The translations under genes were made by a program, and so were the position numbers. Positions 60,585 to 64,000 of a stretch of 64,000 nt of DNA are shown in pieces; the first letter of the stretch is position 1, and the number at the start of each line of letters is the position of its first letter. The notes under the pieces are model-generated. The model made no database searches and was not told where the DNA came from. It saw only the letters and a program-made list of their open reading frames with translations. This stretch comes from Nymphaea colorata (taxonomy: Eukaryota > Streptophyta > Magnoliopsida > Nymphaeales > Nymphaeaceae), in NCBI RefSeq assembly GCF_008831285.2, contig NC_045150.1:11885868-11949867 (forward strand). The letters run 5' to 3'.

Positions 60585-60868
60585 GCGATGGCGGCCGGAA
60601 ATGCGGAAGAACCAGGGATTTAAGAAGTGGCGACACCTAAATTTACGCGTTTGCATGATTTATTTCAAATTATGAGACAATCATGTTGACTTGAAAAGTT
60701 TGGCTATTTATTTAAACACTTTTCGAATCGAATTCAACGTGTCCGTGAGAGCAGTGACACGTTTCCAACTTCATGATCGCAAGGTTCGGATCCCTTCAAA
60801 GTTTGTAGAAGCAGTTTGTAGAACATTGGCCTTCTGAAGAAAAAAATCTTTCCTCTTACGTTACGTAA

Positions 60869-60990
60869 GAGAAGTAGGTGGGTGGGAATGGTTAGATGGC
60901 TATAAATGTGGAATTGAGAAGTAGGTGGGTGGGAATGGTTAGATGGCTGGAATCGAGAAGTAGGTGGGTGGGAATCGTTAGACGGTTATA
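60869..60990. repeat. Short tandem repeat, three units
   Basis: Three units with GAGAAGTAGGTGGGTGGGAA start at 60869, 60916 and 60954. Unit lengths are 47, 38 and about 37 bases because the middle unit lacks a TATAAAT(G)TG part. Confidence 0.85.
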
Positions 60991-61377
60991 AATCTGAAAT
61001 TGAAAATATATTTTTGATGTGTGTGACTTTTCTTAATTTGAAAAAGGCGAACCAAGAAGAAAAAAAAGGAGGAAGTTTAGGGAGGAATAAACTTTCTGGC
61101 TCTCTTCTTCCTCCTCCCTTCTTTCTTCCTCTTTTCTCTTTCCTTTTTTCTTCATCCCTCATTCCTTTCTTCCTCCTTCTTTTCCTTCAGCCCATCAAAC
61201 ACTACCTAAAGAGCTATTCCAATTAAAAAATATTAATGTAAACGTGGGCCTTTTCCTGAAAAGGTCTAATTGTTACGTCATGGTGGTCAATTGTGATGTT
61301 ATAAACAATAGGAAGAAATATAGGAGAGTTAAGTGAACATAGGCTGTACATGAGTTGAATAGCTCGAGCTCGAGCTC

Positions 61378-61497
61378 GACTCAGAAAACTCGAACTTTAG
61401 TTGGGCGTGAATTCAAGTTGAAATCAATAGAACATACGACTCAGAAAACTCGAACTTTAGTTTGACGTGAATTCAAGTTGAGATCAATAGAACATAC
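61378..61497. repeat. 60-bp tandem duplication
   Basis: Two units of exactly 60 bases start at 61378 and 61438, each with CGACTCAGAAAACTCGAAC and ending GAACATAC. They differ at only a few positions. The preceding GCTCGAGCTCGAGCTCGA is a short palindromic array. Confidence 0.85.
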
Positions 61498-62779
61498 TCG
61501 AGCTCAACTCAATAATTTAACGGTTAACTCCAGCTCAACTCATTTAGCTAGCTTTTTGTTAATCCAGTTTTCTTTAACTTGTTACTTTGTTTAATTGTTT
61601 TCTTATTATATTTCATCATTCATTATATAATCGAACAGAGTCGACTTTAAATAAGATGTGTTCTTACAAATTGAATTCCGAGCATGCATTTGAATTCAAG
61701 CACGACTCATTTATAAAAGAGTCCAGTTTGAGCCAGTGGGTAACTTTTTGATTTTGATTTTTTCTTTTGTTTTCTGGTAGTTTTCATAATAGTTTCTTTC
61801 TCTTTTTTTCCATTTTTTTCTCCCTCCTCGTCATTTTACCTCCTTTTTTCATCCATTAAAATCTTTTTCTAATTTTTTATTGAAAGGCTTTTTTATCTTT
61901 TTGCTTCCCAATTTTCGTCCGAACAGGGGTTGTTTCATGCCCTTTCTTTTTTTGGGGGGGGTGGGGCATCCCGTCAGGTGCCCCCTCCTTTCCCCACAAA
62001 CTTTGATTTAATATAATGTGCAGGAGAGACCTATACATATATTAGTAACAAGATATTAAGACGCCTGAACAGCTATTCGTAATGTCCAAATTGTCCTTGA
62101 TTAATAAAAAAAGAGCAGAACTCTTTTGGGTAAAAATGGAAGTTACTTTTTAAAAAGACTAAAATACCCTGCACATCTTATATATATATATATAAGATAG
62201 GTAATAGTTATTTAAGGGGTATTTGATTACTCTAGATTTAAATTTAGGGATCTAATGTGAACATGATGTGGCATGATTTTACTAATATGACAAAACATCC
62301 ATGATAAAATTCCCGGTTCATAATCCTAGGCCAGACTTAAAATCTATACTTAAGATCTTTATTTTATTTTTTTATTGAGAAAAATTCTGATTTAAAATCG
62401 AGGGGGTGGAGGACTTAAATCCATGGTTCTCAAATTCATCAAATTCAGGGCTACTGGATAAACAACTTCATTCCTTGATTTTTTTCAAATTAATGATTGA
62501 AATGAAAACAAAGAAAAAAAAATGCAATGGGTGTTTTTGTCATCTAGCATCAGTTTACTTGTTTTTCTCTCAAATGCAAATCTCAAAAAGATAATGACTG
62601 AAATTGCTCATGTAAGTATCTAACACCTATCAATCTCTTATGTTAGTTCAAATTATTCATAATAAGTTGCATGTTTCACATATTTCACAAAATGGGGTGT
62701 GTACATGTGCGAGAGAGAGAGAGAAAGAGGGGGAAGAGAGAGAAATGGGGCGGGCGCCGCTCAGTGGGGGAGAAGGGGA

Positions 62780-63302
62780 GACTGCTGGAAGAGTTCATTC
62801 TCTGGATTTGTGATGAAAGAGACATGAGTGTAGGGCCGAGCTCTGCTACCAAACTAGGATTCCAATAATTATAGACCAAATTAAGTTGTGCCAAGTAGAT
62901 TGGGAAGCATTCATAAATGCCCAGCTCTTACGGTGCACAGTTTCTTGACAACCACATCCCTAGGGTTTCCTCATTGCAGGAGAATCAATGGTCATCCTTA
63001 TGAGCAAAACCAGTCCTAAAATCTGATCAGATTTTCAAGTCCCTTTTCTCTTCTGAAATTCACCAATAGTAAATGATAGTAGTCGATGCACCCATGCAGA
63101 TTGTTTTTGAATACTGACAATTACACATCTTGTTTGAGAGAAAACAACAGAAATCAGCATTTTATTGGCCCCAAGATTAAGAAACTGTCACACTTCAGAG
63201 ATTCTGAAGTACGGGTGTCAATTTATCAGCAAGATGCATTTCATGCAAGAAGAACAGAACCAAGCGAAGCCCTTCTGCACCCATTGGCACCCCACTTTTA
63301 GG
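62780..63302. repeat. Segmental duplication of the dioxygenase 3' flank
   Basis: It matches the region after the intact gene in the same order. GCTGGAAGAGTTCATTCT matches 56128. GTAGGGCCGAGCTCT matches 56815, and TTGACAACCACAT matches 56924. CCTCATTGCAGGAG matches 56943, and CACCAATAGTAAATGATAGTAG matches 57038. The segment corresponding to about 56175-56805 is absent. Many substitutions separate the copies, so the duplication is not recent. Confidence 0.8.
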
Positions 63303-63485
63303 TCACGTACGGGAGGTGAATCTGTAGGATGCATAAGACAGACTGCCATTAGTCCAGCTATGGTGCAGAAGTTCAGCTTCGGCTCCCTCACCAGCAGCAC
63401 CCATCGCCACATGCAGCGGGTAGAAATGGTCAGGCCACGGATGCGCCACCTTTGCATCCGGCGCCTTGTTCAGATAGTCGTTAAC
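63303..63485 (-). pseudogene. Last exon of a second LigB/DODA-like gene, cut by a copia LTR
   Basis: On the minus strand this encodes [20 protein letters not shown] then [20 protein letters not shown] and ends in TSRT with a stop at 63303. It is closely similar to residues 205-264 of the intact gene, including the metal-binding His of PLHV. Four codons of the exon (R-Y-E-D in the intact gene) are missing: at 63486 the sequence changes to the end of an LTR. Any exons 1 and 2 of this copy would lie beyond the right edge of the window, behind the inserted element. The remaining frame is undamaged, so the insertion may be fairly recent. Confidence 0.85.
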
Positions 63486-63737
63486 TGAAGGAAGTCTTTC
63501 TAACTCCCACACCAAACAACACTACAAAAGGGCACGTTAAAATAAAACTTGAAAAGACCTCAACACTTTCATTCTTTTTCCACTCTTGGATTACACGCAT
63601 GGAACTAGTATTTATAGAACAAAAGAAAAAACTGCCCACTAATGCCACTTGCCAAAAAGCAGCTCCATTTTGTGGACACATAACCACTAATTCCTATTTT
63701 TATGGCTAAAGAAAAGAATCTAAAAAAAACCACAACA
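63486..63737 (-). mobile_element. 3' LTR of a Ty1/copia element, 252 bp
   Basis: Read on the minus strand it starts TGTTGTGGTTTTT and ends CTTCCTTCA, with TG...CA termini. It follows a purine-rich stretch (GGAAGTGGAGATCG) of the kind that primes plus-strand synthesis, though not perfectly adjacent. It contains CTATAAATA (minus strand, near 63615), a likely TATA box of the LTR promoter. GTTAA directly after the LTR is the expected target-site base set; its partner lies outside the window. Confidence 0.75.
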
Positions 63738-63750
63738 TGTTTACACGATC

Positions 63751-63844
63751 TCCACTTCCACCTATTGCTCACACGTTCACATTAACTAACATTTCTCTCC
63801 ACTTCCACATATTGCTCACACGTTCACATTAACTAACATTTCTC
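63751..63844. repeat. 47-bp tandem duplication inside the copia element
   Basis: Two almost identical 47-base units (TCCACTTCCACCTATTGCTC...CATTTCTC) start at 63751 and 63798, differing at one base. They lie between the pol stop codon and the 3' LTR and each carries a copy of the purine-rich stretch on the minus strand. Confidence 0.9.
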
Positions 63845-63848
63845 TCCC

Positions 63849-64000
63849 TTAATGTGAAAAATCTTGTACTCCAATCGCTTCTCGAAAATTGAAAAACTTT
63901 GATGGTGGTAGTGCTTTTGTAAAACCATCCGCAACTTGCTCTTTTGTGAAACATTGCTTGAACTCAATTTCTTCTTTCTCAATCACGTCTCTAATAAAGT
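63849..64000 (-). mobile_element. C-terminal end of a Ty1/copia polyprotein (RNase H)
   Basis: The minus-strand frame is open from the window edge to a stop at 63849. It reads FIRDVIEKEEIEF, then KEQVADGFTKAL, and ends GVQDFSH. This is the typical end of copia RNase H (the common form has EQVADIFTKAL). The frame is intact, which together with the clean LTR suggests a fairly young insertion. The rest of the element is outside the window. Confidence 0.8.

Larger units (their letters stand above)
60581..62779. other. Intergenic region left of the duplicated dioxygenase end
   Basis: No gene is supported. It probably contains the promoter of the minus-strand dioxygenase at its left edge. Two short tandem repeats are noted separately (60869-60990 and 61378-61497). 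A CT-rich stretch at 61100-61190 and a G run at 61950 are low complexity. A GA-rich stretch at 62711-62780 adjoins the duplicated segment. Confidence 0.6.

Noticed and set aside
1-64000. CRISPR array, bacterial-type operon, phage or biosynthetic cluster
   Set aside because: No regularly spaced repeats with unique spacers and no prokaryotic gene layout. The window is plant nuclear DNA, and the neighbouring genes do not form a known pathway.

Overview
This is nuclear DNA of a flowering plant. The evidence is intron-split genes with GT-AG borders, small AT-rich introns beside multi-kilobase ones, abundant (TA)n and (GA)n microsatellites, plant-only gene families (Aux/IAA, amino acid permease, plant LigB/DODA) and plant-type transposons. 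The species cannot be fixed from the sequence. I found no bacterial operon, CRISPR array, rRNA or convincing tRNA gene, and no clearly novel molecular system.

Layout. (1) 1-6490: AT-rich, repeat-rich, no gene I can support. (2) 6.5-16.7 kb, plus strand: an Aux/IAA auxin-response gene with an intact PB1 (domain III/IV) region. The place where the domain II degron should lie appears decayed and frameshifted, and no domain I exon is visible. (3) 16.7-21.2 kb: intergenic, repeats only. (4) 21.2-39.2 kb, plus strand: one long gene for a bromodomain protein of 633 residues. I rebuilt it from nine coding exons whose phases all agree. Its introns hold a solo LTR with an exact 5-bp target duplication, a second truncated LTR, several hAT-type non-autonomous elements (one with an exact 8-bp duplication) and a dead hAT transposase. 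(5) 39.2-43.9 kb: intergenic with tandem repeats. (6) 43.9-56.0 kb, plus strand: two tandem amino acid permease (AAP) genes of six coding exons each, with identical lengths for exons 2-6. (7) 57.4-60.5 kb, minus strand: an intact three-exon LigB/DODA-like extradiol dioxygenase gene, convergent with the second permease. (8) 60.5-62.7 kb: intergenic with short tandem repeats. (9) 62.8-64.0 kb: a duplicate of the dioxygenase 3' end, whose last exon is cut by the LTR of a minus-strand Ty1/copia element that runs off the window.

The genes do not form one pathway. An auxin regulator, a chromatin reader, two amino acid importers and an aromatic-ring dioxygenase are neighbours by chance and by local duplication. 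The points most worth a second look are the degron-less Aux/IAA model, the copia-interrupted dioxygenase paralogue with its diverged duplicated flank, the 39-bp minisatellite beside the intact copy, and the well-bounded transposons in the bromodomain gene.
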